From NCBI GenBank assembly GCA_018648265.1, contig JABGRN010000042.1, forward strand, positions 1 to 43,463: a stretch of DNA of 43,463 nt, given 5' to 3'. Positions 25,778 through 37,689 of the stretch are shown here, one piece after another. Origin of the DNA: Prolixibacteraceae bacterium. GTDB taxonomy: Bacteria; Bacteroidota; Bacteroidia; Bacteroidales; Prolixibacteraceae. Numbering within the stretch: the stretch's first letter is position 1; each line of letters opens with the position of its first letter. The notes beneath the pieces were generated by a model that made no database searches, was not told the DNA's origin, and saw only the letters and a list, made by a program, of their open reading frames with translations. The translations under genes and the position numbers were made by a program.

Positions 25778-26548
25778 ATGACCAAAAAACTAAAACCCTC
25801 CGTTTGCATCGATGCCGTATTTGAAGGCAAGTCATTTGACGAAGCTTGCGAAGCAGTAAAATTGGCAAATATCCCTGCCATCGAATTTTGGGGATGGTGG
25901 GACAAAGATCTGGATGCATTGCAAAAGGCACAAAAGGCAAATGAGCTTAAAATATCTGCCTGCTGTACAAAATTTATTTCACTAGTCGATCCATCACTTC
26001 GCAGGAAATATTTGCAAGGACTGTCCGCCTCAATTGTTGCAGCAAAACGATTAGGAACATCTATCCTTATTTCACAAGTTGGGGATTTTCGAAAAGGAAT
26101 ACCCAGAAACGAACAACGGCAATCGCTGATAGATGGATTAAAAGAAGCGGCACCAATTCTTAAATCTGCCGGGATAACACTTGTAATAGAACCCCTTAAC
26201 GAATTAATCGATCATGCCGGTTATTTTTTAATCCGAAGTATAGATGCATTTGATATTATTGAAGAAGTTGGCAGCCCATACGTAAAAGTGGTCTTCGATA
26301 TTTACCATCAACAAATAAGTGAGGGGAATCTTATCAGTAATATAATTTCTAATATTGACAAGATTGGTCATTTTCATTCGGCTGGAAATCCGGGACGGAA
26401 CGAATTACAACTTGGCGAAATTAATTACCCGGAGATATTTGCAGCCATTAAACAGACAAACTTTCAAGGTTATGTTGGCCTTGAGTATTGGCCGCTTGAC
26501 CCGAATCCGGTAGAGTCGTTACGGGAAGTGGTAACCTGGCTGGAATAA
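25778..26548 (+). CDS. Hydroxypyruvate isomerase-like TIM barrel
   Basis: A 256-residue cytoplasmic protein of the xylose isomerase-like / AP endonuclease 2 superfamily. Motifs of the Hyi branch are visible: IEFWGWWDKDL (35-45), VIEPLNELIDH with a metal-binding Glu, VVFDIYHQQISEGNL with Asp and His, GHFHSAGNPGRNELQLGEINY, and a late GYVGLEYWP with Glu. Classical Hyi interconverts hydroxypyruvate and tartronate semialdehyde (known EC for family members), but homologues also isomerise or epimerise other ketoses. It lies on the opposite strand from the HigBA pair, 110 bases from the toxin start. Together with nearby uronate genes, a keto-sugar substrate is plausible. Confidence 0.8.
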   Translation: MTKKLKPSVCIDAVFEGKSFDEACEAVKLANIPAIEFWGWWDKDLDALQKAQKANELKISACCTKFISLVDPSLRRKYLQGLSASIVAAKRLGTSILISQVGDFRKGIPRNEQRQSLIDGLKEAAPILKSAGITLVIEPLNELIDHAGYFLIRSIDAFDIIEEVGSPYVKVVFDIYHQQISEGNLISNIISNIDKIGHFHSAGNPGRNELQLGEINYPEIFAAIKQTNFQGYVGLEYWPLDPNPVESLREVVTWLE

Positions 26549-26560
26549 TTTCCCTTAAAT

Positions 26561-26684
26561 AGTGTCTCTTAGAAAACGCCAATAACAGCGTTATGCTCAT
26601 CTTGAAAACAGTCATTTACGAAAGTAAACTCCTTGATTTTCAAGATTTCGCAAGCCTTGTTCTTGACATTTTCTAAAAAACACT
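26561..26684. repeat. Structured foldback element of about 124 bp
   Basis: The ends 26561-26580 and 26665-26684 are inverted repeats matching 16 of 20 positions, and all four differences are C/T exchanges, which still leave G-U pairing possible in one strand's RNA. Inside, 26599-26608 (ATCTTGAAAA) and 26637-26646 (TTTTCAAGAT) are perfect complements enclosing a smaller GAAA-loop hairpin, and ATAAC/GTTAT forms another near 26582-26593. The unit could fold as a multi-arm cruciform. It lies in the gene-free 308 bases between the Hyi-like and mannonate-dehydratase-like genes. The rest of that interval is AT-rich without a clear promoter. Confidence 0.6.
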
Positions 26685-26856
26685 TGAATAATAAATAGTT
26701 TTATTAGAAACACTAAATAGTTTACAAAGAGTAAATATTGTTCAAAAAACATAGTTTAAATTCATTAATAAATCTCAAATAATTCATTACAAATATTGAA
26801 AATTGATATTTGGATTTTTTGTAATTTGACATCCGATTTAGATATAAATTGTAAAA

Positions 26857-28020
26857 ATGAAACAGTTAAAAAATATTAACCGGCGCAAAGCACTTTCGTC
26901 AATAATAAAAGGTGGATTAGGTGCAACAGCAGTAATTGGAAACTTTGGATCTGTGACAGCAACCACACAGACTGAAGAAAGAATAGGAAAAAAATCAGTG
27001 TCAAAAAAACCAATGTTGATGAAAGTTGGAAGCCAACAAGGAGGAACCGGGAGGAAAAACCTTGAATACCTGGCACGGCACGGGGTTTTTAATTTCGATG
27101 GTGGAGCGCCAAAAACAATTAATGGTGTGGGTTGGGATTTGAATGATTCTTTGAAAAAAAGGGAAGCTTGTGAAAAATACGGTATTAGTTTAGATGCCTA
27201 TCATCTTCCACTAACATCAGTGGGAATCGAACGCATTAGTATGCCAAATATTATGCTTGGTAAAAGTCCGGAAAGAGACCGGGAAATAGAAATGCTGCAG
27301 CAAATGATATGGGTTGCACACAAAACGGGAGTTAAAATATTGAACTACAACACTACAATTCATGTAATTCTCAGAACAGGAAACACATTGGACCCGACCC
27401 GTGGAAACGCTTCATATAAAACATGGAATTATGAAGAAGCAATAAAACAAAACAAGCCAAACACAATTGCGGGAGAAGTATCTATTGATGAAGTATATGA
27501 AAGGATTACCTATCTCCTGGACCGGCTTATTCCTGTTGCCGAGGAATATAATATTAAACTTGCCAATCACATTGCCGACCCACCAGTCCCGGTTGGATTT
27601 CGTGGCATTACACGTTGGAACAGCCCTGATGTTTTTAAGGGAATAAAACGTTTCGCAAAATTATACGATAGTCCGTCGCACGGATTTAACCTTTGTCTTG
27701 GCTCGGTTGCCGAAGGTTTGAAAAATCCAAAAACTGAAATACTCCCCATTATAAAATGGGTTGGGGAACGCCAGCAAATATTTAATATTCACCTTCGTAA
27801 TATAAAAGGTGGTTGGAATAATTTTATGGAAGTTTATCCGGATAATGGAGATTTAAATTACGCTGAAATTATAAAATCACTTCGGGATGTTGCTTACGAT
27901 GGAATAGTAATGCCCGATCACACCCCCAGCCATAATGATCCGGCAAGTACACTTCAGGGCCAGGCTTTTGCTTTTGGTTACATAAAAGCACTTATCCAGG
28001 CTTTGGGGGGTGAATCTTAA
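26857..28020 (+). CDS. Mannonate dehydratase-like TIM barrel, possibly exported
   Basis: A 387-residue protein. The N terminus has a basic stretch with NRRKAL (about 8-13) followed by a hydrophobic segment IIKGGLGATAVIG, resembling a weak Tat signal. The body matches the UxuA/xylose isomerase-like superfamily: ANHIADPPVP with His and Asp near 235, a Cys in FNLCLGS, NIHLRNIKGGW with metal His, DNGDLNYAEI and VMPDHTPSHND, then a helix FAFGYIKALIQAL. UxuA converts mannonate to 2-keto-3-deoxygluconate, and a KdgT-type permease for that product is encoded 6 kb away. Many Bacteroidota carry exported homologues of unknown substrate, so the reaction is provisional. Confidence 0.75.
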   Translation: MKQLKNINRRKALSSIIKGGLGATAVIGNFGSVTATTQTEERIGKKSVSKKPMLMKVGSQQGGTGRKNLEYLARHGVFNFDGGAPKTINGVGWDLNDSLKKREACEKYGISLDAYHLPLTSVGIERISMPNIMLGKSPERDREIEMLQQMIWVAHKTGVKILNYNTTIHVILRTGNTLDPTRGNASYKTWNYEEAIKQNKPNTIAGEVSIDEVYERITYLLDRLIPVAEEYNIKLANHIADPPVPVGFRGITRWNSPDVFKGIKRFAKLYDSPSHGFNLCLGSVAEGLKNPKTEILPIIKWVGERQQIFNIHLRNIKGGWNNFMEVYPDNGDLNYAEIIKSLRDVAYDGIVMPDHTPSHNDPASTLQGQAFAFGYIKALIQALGGES

Positions 28021-28092
28021 AAAATAGTCAACTTCATAACAATTTTGCTATTTGGTACTTCACCTCAAAAATTGCCTATTTTTTCCGAACAA

Positions 28093-28602
28093 TCACTTCT
28101 TAAACTTTTCTGCCAGCCATTCCAAACCCAATTCAGACACGTCAACATCTTGTTGTCCGCTTCCTCCTGAAAAAGCGCCAACTAAATACCCGCCATCAAT
28201 TTTTGCAATTACGCCACCCATGTAACCCAATTCCCCGTTTATGGATTTTCTTGCACTGTTCCCACTATTTTTTAACGTAACCGCCATTTCTGATGCTTTT
28301 GCATAGGCTATTGCAAGTAGGTTCGCTTCATTGTCGGCAAGCCTTCCTACCACTTTCATTTTTGAAATCCACGACTCAGTGGCATCTCCGGGAATAAATG
28401 CAATTATTGCAACTCCGGTGATTGATTCTTTTTGAGCCGCCTGCTCAAATAAATCTAAACAATCATCGGCATGATTAATAAAGATTTTTTCTGCGGTTTT
28501 TAAGTCCTTTTTAATTGCATTTTCAGGAAAAGTTTCGGCCTGAGATTTTAGATAAAACCCAAATGCAAATACCAAGGTAATAAATAAGAAAATTTTTTTC
28601 AC
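28093..28602 (-). CDS. GlcG/HbpS-like exported protein
   Basis: A 169-residue protein with a signal peptide (about 1-22, ending SQA). The mature domain resembles the GlcG/HbpS family: ITGVAIIAFIPG, a helical ANLLAIAYAKASEMAVTLKNSG, then GYMGGVIAKIDGGYLVGAFSGGSGQQDVDVSELGLEWL, corresponding to the family's glycine-rich GGxPixxxGxxxGAIGVSG strand region and C-terminal helix. Family members bind haem or small ligands, and no function is assured. It is the last gene after GH2 and DUF1080 on the same strand (56-base gap), so it may bind a sugar-derived ligand. It converges with the mannonate-dehydratase-like gene. Confidence 0.62.
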   Translation of the reverse strand: MKKIFLFITLVFAFGFYLKSQAETFPENAIKKDLKTAEKIFINHADDCLDLFEQAAQKESITGVAIIAFIPGDATESWISKMKVVGRLADNEANLLAIAYAKASEMAVTLKNSGNSARKSINGELGYMGGVIAKIDGGYLVGAFSGGSGQQDVDVSELGLEWLAEKFKK

Positions 28603-28658
28603 GATAAGTTTATTTTAATTGATACTCTAATCATTCAATGTTAAACATTCAAACCTGG

Positions 28659-29297
28659 CTAATTTATCGGTTCAATCCACAAATTTCGGAATTGGATTTT
28701 TGATCCCTCGGCTTGCAATCCAATTCCACCTTTTGTAACCGAGCAATTTGTGGCCACATTTTGCAACTTGCCATTTACCCTTAATTCAATGGTTCTTCCT
28801 TTGCATGTAATATCGTAACTATTCCATTCTCCTGCAGGTTTTTCGTTTGTAGGATGCATTTTAGAAATTAGAGGTTTCTCATCTGCTGAGGATGTGTAAA
28901 CCGTATCACGGATTGTTGCACTGTTGCTAATTCCGTGAATGATAATATCACCGGCATTCTCGTGTTTCAACTGTCCCTGGTAATGACTTACCCAAATCAA
29001 ATCAGGTCCTGTTGTATGTATAAAAATACCACTATTTGTAGGTTCTTCAGGATATCGCCATTCGATGTGTAATTTATAATTTGAATATTCTTTTACAGTT
29101 CTCAAATAACCAACCGGAACTCCCACGGTTTCAATCATTCCATCGTTTACATAAAAATATTCGTTAGGATTAATTGAAGGATCATCTACAAAAATCGTCC
29201 AACCATCTAGGTTTTCCCCATTAAATAAAGATTCTTTTTTATCTGTGCATGATGCTGCAAGCAGAAGTACAAATAGAGAAACAAAAAGTGTTTTCAT
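28659..29297 (-). CDS. DUF1080 lipoprotein (3-keto-glycoside hydrolase family)
   Basis: A 212-residue lipoprotein (lipobox AASC, Cys17). The mature part is a single concanavalin-like DUF1080 / PF06439 domain: SLFNGENLDGWTIF at the start, YLRTVKEYSNYKLHIEWRYP, NSGIFIHTTGP, EWNSYDITCKGRTIELRVNGK, and GGIGLQAEGSKIQFRNLWIEPI at the end. Characterised DUF1080 members cleave 3-keto-disaccharides made by a glycoside 3-dehydrogenase. The gene begins 11 bases after the beta-galactosidase stop, so the two act together in the envelope. No 3-dehydrogenase is visible in the window. Confidence 0.88.
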   Translation of the reverse strand: MKTLFVSLFVLLLAASCTDKKESLFNGENLDGWTIFVDDPSINPNEYFYVNDGMIETVGVPVGYLRTVKEYSNYKLHIEWRYPEEPTNSGIFIHTTGPDLIWVSHYQGQLKHENAGDIIIHGISNSATIRDTVYTSSADEKPLISKMHPTNEKPAGEWNSYDITCKGRTIELRVNGKLQNVATNCSVTKGGIGLQAEGSKIQFRNLWIEPIN

Positions 29298-29308
29298 AGT
29301 TTAAAAAT

Positions 29309-32506
<3,198 letters not shown>

Positions 32507-32599
32507 TTATGGGTTTATTTCAGATTGTAAAATACGAATTTAAATACTTTTAATAAAATCCCGCTCGTTTTGTGTTGATGTTCCTTCCCTTGTTTTTTT

Positions 32600-32783
32600 G
32601 AACCACAATAGTCACAGTAGGGCACAATAGGGACTATTGTTTTCTATGTGCCTATTGTGGTTATTTCATTTTTTAAATTGTTTTTTATGGTTGTCTTTTT
32701 TTTTGAACCACATAGGCACAGTAGGGCACAATAGGACTTATGTTTTCTATGTGCCTATTGTGGTTATTTCATTTTTTAAATTT
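32600..32783. repeat. Tandem pair of hairpin repeats
   Basis: Two copies of a ~80-bp unit (32600-32679 and 32705-32783; period about 105) start with GAACCACA and end TGTGGTTATTTCATTTTTTAAATT (split here: TGTGGTTATTTC then ATTTTTTAAATT). Within each, AACCACA..TAGGCACA pairs with TGTGCCTATTGTGGTT to give a long imperfect hairpin. The second copy runs into the stop codon of the TIM-barrel isomerase gene, so it may serve as that operon's terminator. Confidence 0.65.
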
Positions 32784-33699
32784 AGATTTCCAACATAGCC
32801 CAAGCCAGGTTTAATACCCGTTTTGCATTGGCAATCACAATATCAGGGTCTTCATCACCAACAGGTTTAACTTCGAAACTTAAAATCCGTCGGTTATTGG
32901 GGTTCAAATATCCTATTTCAAAAAGAACCTTTAAATATTCAAGCAATTCTTCAACATCGTTTTCCCCACCCGGATAAGCAAAACGTGGATGTGCATCTCC
33001 ATACGCAGGGTCGTTTTTATCTTTCATCATACAATTTCCCATGTGGGCATGTATTATGTAATCCTTAACCGGGATAAGTGACTGACGCGCAGATTCATGC
33101 AAAATTGGCAAATGGCTGAGATCTACCATTAATCCAAAATTGTCAAATTCAGCATATATTTCTTTGGCATACCTTTTAGCCAGGTCAACTGGCCCAATAA
33201 GTGCACACTTATCAATATCGTAATCGAAAACCTCGTGGGCAATTTTTAGATTACCTTTTGCTTTTGCATAAGTGCAAATTTCTTTAGTTGATTTAACCAG
33301 GGCTTGATAAGCCTCTTCTTTTTGGTCTTCCTTATATTTTCCACTTAAAAACCCCAAACCAACGGCTCCCATTTCGTAAGCTTCGTCAATTCCGCTTTTT
33401 AGATTCGCAACTGCTATCCAGCGTTTCGTTTCATCTAAATCGTTAATGTTTTGCCCCGTTGTTAACAAGCGGGGCTGCGCACCATAGGCAACAGTTAAAT
33501 ATGAAGAATCTAACATTTTCTTTACCCGTTTGCGCGTTTCCGCATCTTTAATCCAGGTTATTTCGATGGCATCAAAATAGTCGTCAACTGCTATTTTTCG
33601 GATAGTTTCCTCAATTGGCCCTTCGCCTTTAATTGTTGAAGGGTAGGCCATAAAATGTATTAGGCCAATTTTCGCATATTTGTGAATTGATTCTTTCAT
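32782..33699 (-). CDS. Sugar phosphate isomerase/epimerase (TIM barrel)
   Basis: A 305-residue cytoplasmic protein of the AP endonuclease 2 / xylose isomerase-like superfamily. Metal-site residues are seen in IAHEVFDYD (Glu/Asp), LMVDLSHLPIL (Asp, His), YIIHAHMGNC (two His) and LSFEVKPVGDED (Glu). The GDAHPRFAYPGGENDVEELL segment is characteristic of a subgroup beside carbohydrate loci. It follows the KdgT-type permease after 30 bases, so its substrate may be a keto-sugar acid or a derived ketose. The exact reaction cannot be read from sequence. No signal peptide is evident. Confidence 0.78.
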   Translation of the reverse strand: MKESIHKYAKIGLIHFMAYPSTIKGEGPIEETIRKIAVDDYFDAIEITWIKDAETRKRVKKMLDSSYLTVAYGAQPRLLTTGQNINDLDETKRWIAVANLKSGIDEAYEMGAVGLGFLSGKYKEDQKEEAYQALVKSTKEICTYAKAKGNLKIAHEVFDYDIDKCALIGPVDLAKRYAKEIYAEFDNFGLMVDLSHLPILHESARQSLIPVKDYIIHAHMGNCMMKDKNDPAYGDAHPRFAYPGGENDVEELLEYLKVLFEIGYLNPNNRRILSFEVKPVGDEDPDIVIANAKRVLNLAWAMLEI

Positions 33700-33729
33700 A
33701 ACTATTCTATTTTGTGGTAATAACTTCGT

Positions 33730-34680
33730 TTAATTTATTATTCTTTTGAAGTTCCCGTTTTTATTTCGTTTGGCCATTATTGTTGTTAGCACCGGCACTA
33801 ATAAAGCAGTAGTAATTGTAGAAGCCGCCACTTGTGGGGCAGCAATTGCAGCAATTGCACTCAACGAAGGATCAACCAAAGCAACGGCAGCGGGCGTTGC
33901 AACTGCATTACCCGCAGTACTTGAATTAGCAGCTCCGGCAACTCCCGTTCCGCCAGAAGCTTTATCGGCAGAAATATTAATAAAACCACCAATAAGTACA
34001 GTTACCAATCCCAATATAATTCCAGGGAGGCCGGCTTTATAAATCATTTCCATATTAATACCACATCCCAGCGAAAAAGCAAAAAACGGAATCATTGCCG
34101 CGCCGGCACCTGCAAGGAATTTGCGCATTTTAGGATCCAGGTTTCCAAGAATCATTCCTAAAGCAATGGGTAGAACAACTCCTAAAAGTGCCATAAATGG
34201 TATGGTTGCAATTCCTGCAGTTCCAAGTGCAATCATAGTTAGAAAAGGGCCATCATTAATTGAAATTATTGCTATTGCACCAACTTCCGATTTATTGCCG
34301 AATTCAGCAGTTAAAGCTGTATATAAACCGCCGTTTGTATTTGTTAAAGCTGCAATAACTGCTAAAGAAGACAAACCCAAAAAACCGTTGTCACCAAAAA
34401 GTTTAGAAACCAGCAATCCTAATACGACTCCAACAAGCAATTTCGAAAGAGTTTGTACCAAACCTACTTTTAATGCTTTTGGTGCAGTTTTAAATTCCAT
34501 ACTTGCCCCCATACAAAACAGGAACACACCAAGAATTGCATTAGACCCCCTGGCAATTGCGGTTGTAAACCCGCCGATCTCCAATATCTGCGGGTAAATT
34601 GTATTTATCAAAGCACCCATAATTAATGGTATAACCATCATTCCACCGGGTACTTTTTCGATAGTATCTTTTATTCTCAT
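33730..34680 (-). CDS. kdgT: 2-keto-3-deoxygluconate permease (KdgT family)
   Basis: A 316-residue inner-membrane permease with about ten helices. The N terminus MRIKDTIEKVPGGMMVIPLIMGALINTIYP and GVFLFCMGASMEFK (split motifs about 1-30 and 51-64) are typical of KdgT, as are NTNGGLYTAL (about 113) and the small-residue-rich GTGVAGAANSSTAGNAVATPAAVA near 245-268. The family imports 2-keto-3-deoxygluconate with protons in pectin and uronate catabolism. It leads a two-gene operon with a TIM-barrel isomerase. Confidence 0.88.
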   Translation of the reverse strand: MRIKDTIEKVPGGMMVIPLIMGALINTIYPQILEIGGFTTAIARGSNAILGVFLFCMGASMEFKTAPKALKVGLVQTLSKLLVGVVLGLLVSKLFGDNGFLGLSSLAVIAALTNTNGGLYTALTAEFGNKSEVGAIAIISINDGPFLTMIALGTAGIATIPFMALLGVVLPIALGMILGNLDPKMRKFLAGAGAAMIPFFAFSLGCGINMEMIYKAGLPGIILGLVTVLIGGFINISADKASGGTGVAGAANSSTAGNAVATPAAVALVDPSLSAIAAIAAPQVAASTITTALLVPVLTTIMAKRNKNGNFKRIIN

Positions 34681-35121
34681 TTAGGTTAATAGTTAGTAAC
34701 TTATTTCTAATATTCCCCGATAAAACGGGGCAAGCTGTGTTTTTTTGCAGAAAATGACAAATGACAATTACCAAATTACAATTAAATCACAAAAATCAAT
34801 ATCAAAATTATAAATTGCTTTAAACATAATAAGGAATAGTTAAAATTTGAATATTGAGCCTACTCCAAAAAGCCAAAATGTCCGTCATTGCGAGAGTTCA
34901 CCTAATTTTATCAGGCATAATGAGATAATGACAGAGATGCTGAATCCGTCAGCTGACGGACAGCATGACGACTAAACATTTAGTACAAAAGTAAGTTAAG
35001 AACGGCACCCTGTCCGTCAGCTGACGGATTCAGGGTCTAAATAATACATCTGTCATTGGTAGCGTAGTCGAAGTCTGATTTTACTAACTACACGACATTG
35101 GATGATATTAATTTCCAGGGG
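34681..35121. repeat. Gene-free interval with paired palindromes
   Basis: No coding region is visible in these 441 bases. A perfect 16-bp palindrome TCCGTCAGCTGACGGA occurs twice, at 34945-34960 and 35013-35028, in opposite flanking context (CTGAA before it in the first, TTCAG after it in the second), so the pair forms a larger inverted repeat. GAGATGCTGAA and CAGCATGACG flank the first copy. CCCCG (34715-34719) and CGGGG (34726-34730) form a separate small hairpin near the permease start. The rest looks like decayed intergenic repeats. Confidence 0.6.
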
Positions 35122-37593
35122 TTAAATTGTTTTTTTAATTAATTCAATCAGAAGGTTTTGATTTATTGGTTTTGTAATATAATCGTGGCATCCTGCAGCA
35201 ATCGATTTTTCCCTGTCGCCAGTCAAGGCGTAAGCAGTTTGAGCAATTACCGGTAAATCGGGGCGGGATTTTTTAATTTCTCTTGTTGCATCAAACCCAT
35301 TCATTTCCGGCAAGTTGACATCCATTAATACCAAACTGATATCAGTATTTTCGTTACAAGATTTAATTGCCCCGGCTGCATTTTTAGCCCAAATTATATT
35401 CATCCCCAATTTCGAAAGCATTACATCAAGAAATTTGTAACTTGCTTCATCGTCTTCAACAACAAGGACTATTTTTTTTGCAAGCTTACTTTCCCCTGCT
35501 TCCCCATTAGTATCTTTTCCGCTAATTTCATTAACTTCTTTTAAAGGGATTGTAAAAAAGAAAGTAGTCCCTTTTGCGACTTCAGTTTCAAACCATATTT
35601 TACCGCCAAGAAGTTCTGTGATTTTTTTTGATATCGACAGGCCTATTCCAACCCCGCCATATTCTCTTGTATGCGAATCGTCGGCCTGCCTGAAGGAATC
35701 GAAAATAAATTCTCGTTTTTCTTCGGGGATTCCGATACCGCTGTCCTCGACATAAAATTTAAGCATTGTTTTATTGTCGATTTCATCTACGGTAAATCCA
35801 TAATTAATGTACCCTTCAATTGTAAACTTCAATGCGTTTTTAACAAGGTTTAATATTATTTGTTTTAGTTTCGATTGATCGGAGTAAAAGTCCAATCCAC
35901 TAAATTCAGCAGGGATCTTCAGATTTATTTCGAGCTTATCTTTATCGGCTATTTGTTGTTCGGTTATTATTAAACGGTGAATGTCATTTAGAAATGAAGG
36001 CAACGATATTACTTCCCTTAAGATATTTACTACACCCGCCTCAATTAGGGTGATATCTAAAAGATCTTCAACAATATTTAACAGACGATGACCGCTGGTA
36101 TTAATTACTTCACCAAATTTTTTAGTTTCTTTGTGAGTGCAACTTTCATCTAAAAATTCTGAAAAACCAATAATGGCATTTAGTGGCGTTCGTAATTCAT
36201 GCGACATTGTGGCCAAAAATGCCGATTTCAAACGGTCCGATTCGGTTGCTTTGTGAAGGGCTGACTTTAATTTGTTTTCGTAATTCTTTTGCTCAGTGAC
36301 ATCCTGCACCGAACCTACCGATTTAATCGCTTTGCCCGAATCATCATAAAAAGTTTCGCAATGTTCATATAAATATTTTAAGGTTCCGCTCTTTGTTATT
36401 ATTCGGTGTGTAACTTTGTAAGCAGTTTTATTTTTTACCGATTGTAAAAAGGTTTTGTCAACATTCTCACGGTCGTCGGGATGGATCATATCGAGAAAAA
36501 ACTCATACGAAGGCTTAAACGACTTTGAATCCAACTCAAAAATCGAATAAATTTCCTCGGACCAAAAAAGTAAATTTGTGCTCAAATCTAATTCCCAATT
36601 TCCTAATTTTGCAAGGCGTTGCGCTTCTTTTAGCCTCCTTTCACTTTGTTGCAACAATTTTTCGCTTTTCTGTAGTGCTTTCTCTTTTGCCTTACGTTCT
36701 TCAACTTCTTTTACTAAAGTCAGGGTTCTTGTCTGTACCTTTTTTTCTAAAGAATCGGTTAATTTATTCAATTTTGCACTTAGCATTTTTTCCCTCTTAG
36801 AAAGCCGGAATTTAATAACCGCATTCTTAATAATGGCAGGGAGTTTTTGCAAATAATTGTCACGCTTTAAAACATAGTCGTAGGCACCCAGTTTCAAAAC
36901 AGGAACCGCCTTTTCTTCATTTATTTCACCGGTTATAAAAACAAATGGGAGGTCGATTCGTATTAACCTGGTTTCTTTAAAAAATGCCAGGCCATCGATA
37001 AAAGGCATATTCATATCGCATAATACAAGATCGATATCTTTCCTCGTCCTAAGAATTATAAGTGCCTCTTCGGTACTTTCCGTTAATTCTATCTCAATTC
37101 CAGGGACGTATTCGCTGAAATAATCCTGGGTTAATGCAATATCGAATTTGTTATGCTCGACGTAGAGAATTTTAATTTTTGATGTTACAGTTTTTATTTC
37201 AATATCTTTTTGATAATTATAAGAGTTGTAAATAACCCTTAAATCTTTATCGAGGTTAGAAAGATAATCCTGGGTTTTTTGGATATAATCTGAGGCACCT
37301 AATCTGAGTGCATCTAACAAAGCATTTTCATCACCTTCAACTGTTAATATTACAATGGGGTAATTAACTTGCTTGTTCACAAGTTTTTTTAGTATGTCGA
37401 TTCCATTAATGTCGGGCAGTACATTGTCTAACAACAGGATATCGTATTCGTTTGTTTTTAGTTTTTCGAAACACTGCTCCCCGGTTTCAACAATTTCGAG
37501 TTTAAAATCGGGTGCATTTTCTTCAAAATGCACTTTCACCAAATCTCTGTCGAAATGTGAATCTTCAACATATAAAAGTCTTATTTTTTTCAT
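35122..37593 (-). CDS. Hybrid histidine kinase, REC-REC-PAS-HisKA-HATPase-REC
   Basis: An 823-residue soluble hybrid kinase. REC1 (about 3-125) has E10/D11, D56, T84 and K106. REC2 (about 140-262) has D193, T221 and K243 but reads E146-H147 where an acidic pair is expected. A coiled coil (265-330) leads to a PAS-3 domain (about 330-437). HisKA has H465 in MSHELRTP, the HATPase has N586 and DSGIGIP / GGVGIGLSI, and REC3 (about 705-823) has E713/D714, D758 and K808. No membrane helix is seen, so input comes through the receivers and PAS. It is paralogous to the next gene, especially over REC1-REC2, and is last in the signalling operon. DNA-binding output is absent. Confidence 0.93.
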   Translation of the reverse strand: MKKIRLLYVEDSHFDRDLVKVHFEENAPDFKLEIVETGEQCFEKLKTNEYDILLLDNVLPDINGIDILKKLVNKQVNYPIVILTVEGDENALLDALRLGASDYIQKTQDYLSNLDKDLRVIYNSYNYQKDIEIKTVTSKIKILYVEHNKFDIALTQDYFSEYVPGIEIELTESTEEALIILRTRKDIDLVLCDMNMPFIDGLAFFKETRLIRIDLPFVFITGEINEEKAVPVLKLGAYDYVLKRDNYLQKLPAIIKNAVIKFRLSKREKMLSAKLNKLTDSLEKKVQTRTLTLVKEVEERKAKEKALQKSEKLLQQSERRLKEAQRLAKLGNWELDLSTNLLFWSEEIYSIFELDSKSFKPSYEFFLDMIHPDDRENVDKTFLQSVKNKTAYKVTHRIITKSGTLKYLYEHCETFYDDSGKAIKSVGSVQDVTEQKNYENKLKSALHKATESDRLKSAFLATMSHELRTPLNAIIGFSEFLDESCTHKETKKFGEVINTSGHRLLNIVEDLLDITLIEAGVVNILREVISLPSFLNDIHRLIITEQQIADKDKLEINLKIPAEFSGLDFYSDQSKLKQIILNLVKNALKFTIEGYINYGFTVDEIDNKTMLKFYVEDSGIGIPEEKREFIFDSFRQADDSHTREYGGVGIGLSISKKITELLGGKIWFETEVAKGTTFFFTIPLKEVNEISGKDTNGEAGESKLAKKIVLVVEDDEASYKFLDVMLSKLGMNIIWAKNAAGAIKSCNENTDISLVLMDVNLPEMNGFDATREIKKSRPDLPVIAQTAYALTGDREKSIAAGCHDYITKPINQNLLIELIKKTI

Positions 37594-37662
37594 GCTTTTA
37601 TTTTTTTCTATCGATTGATTTTACTGATACTAATTGAGCTTGCTAATGGTATTATTCTACTT

Positions 37663-37678
37663 GTGGTAATATTACCAC
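37663..37678. promoter_or_regulatory. Perfect 16-bp palindrome between the hybrid kinases
   Basis: GTGGTAATATTACCAC is its own reverse complement and lies in the 96-base gap between the two hybrid kinase genes, the largest gap in the operon. There is no T run after it on the minus strand, so an operator or RNA processing hairpin is more likely than a terminator. Confidence 0.4.
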
Positions 37679-37689
37679 TCCTTGTTTTG

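Noticed and set aside
28021-28092. Bidirectional terminator between the mannonate-dehydratase-like and HbpS-like genes
   Set aside because: CAATTTTG and CAAAAATTG can pair, but the loop is large and the stem AT-only, so the call is too weak.
34121-34597. 158-codon open frame opposite the KdgT permease
   Set aside because: It is the antisense of membrane helices and is rich in Pro, Thr and Ala, as expected from reversed hydrophobic codons.
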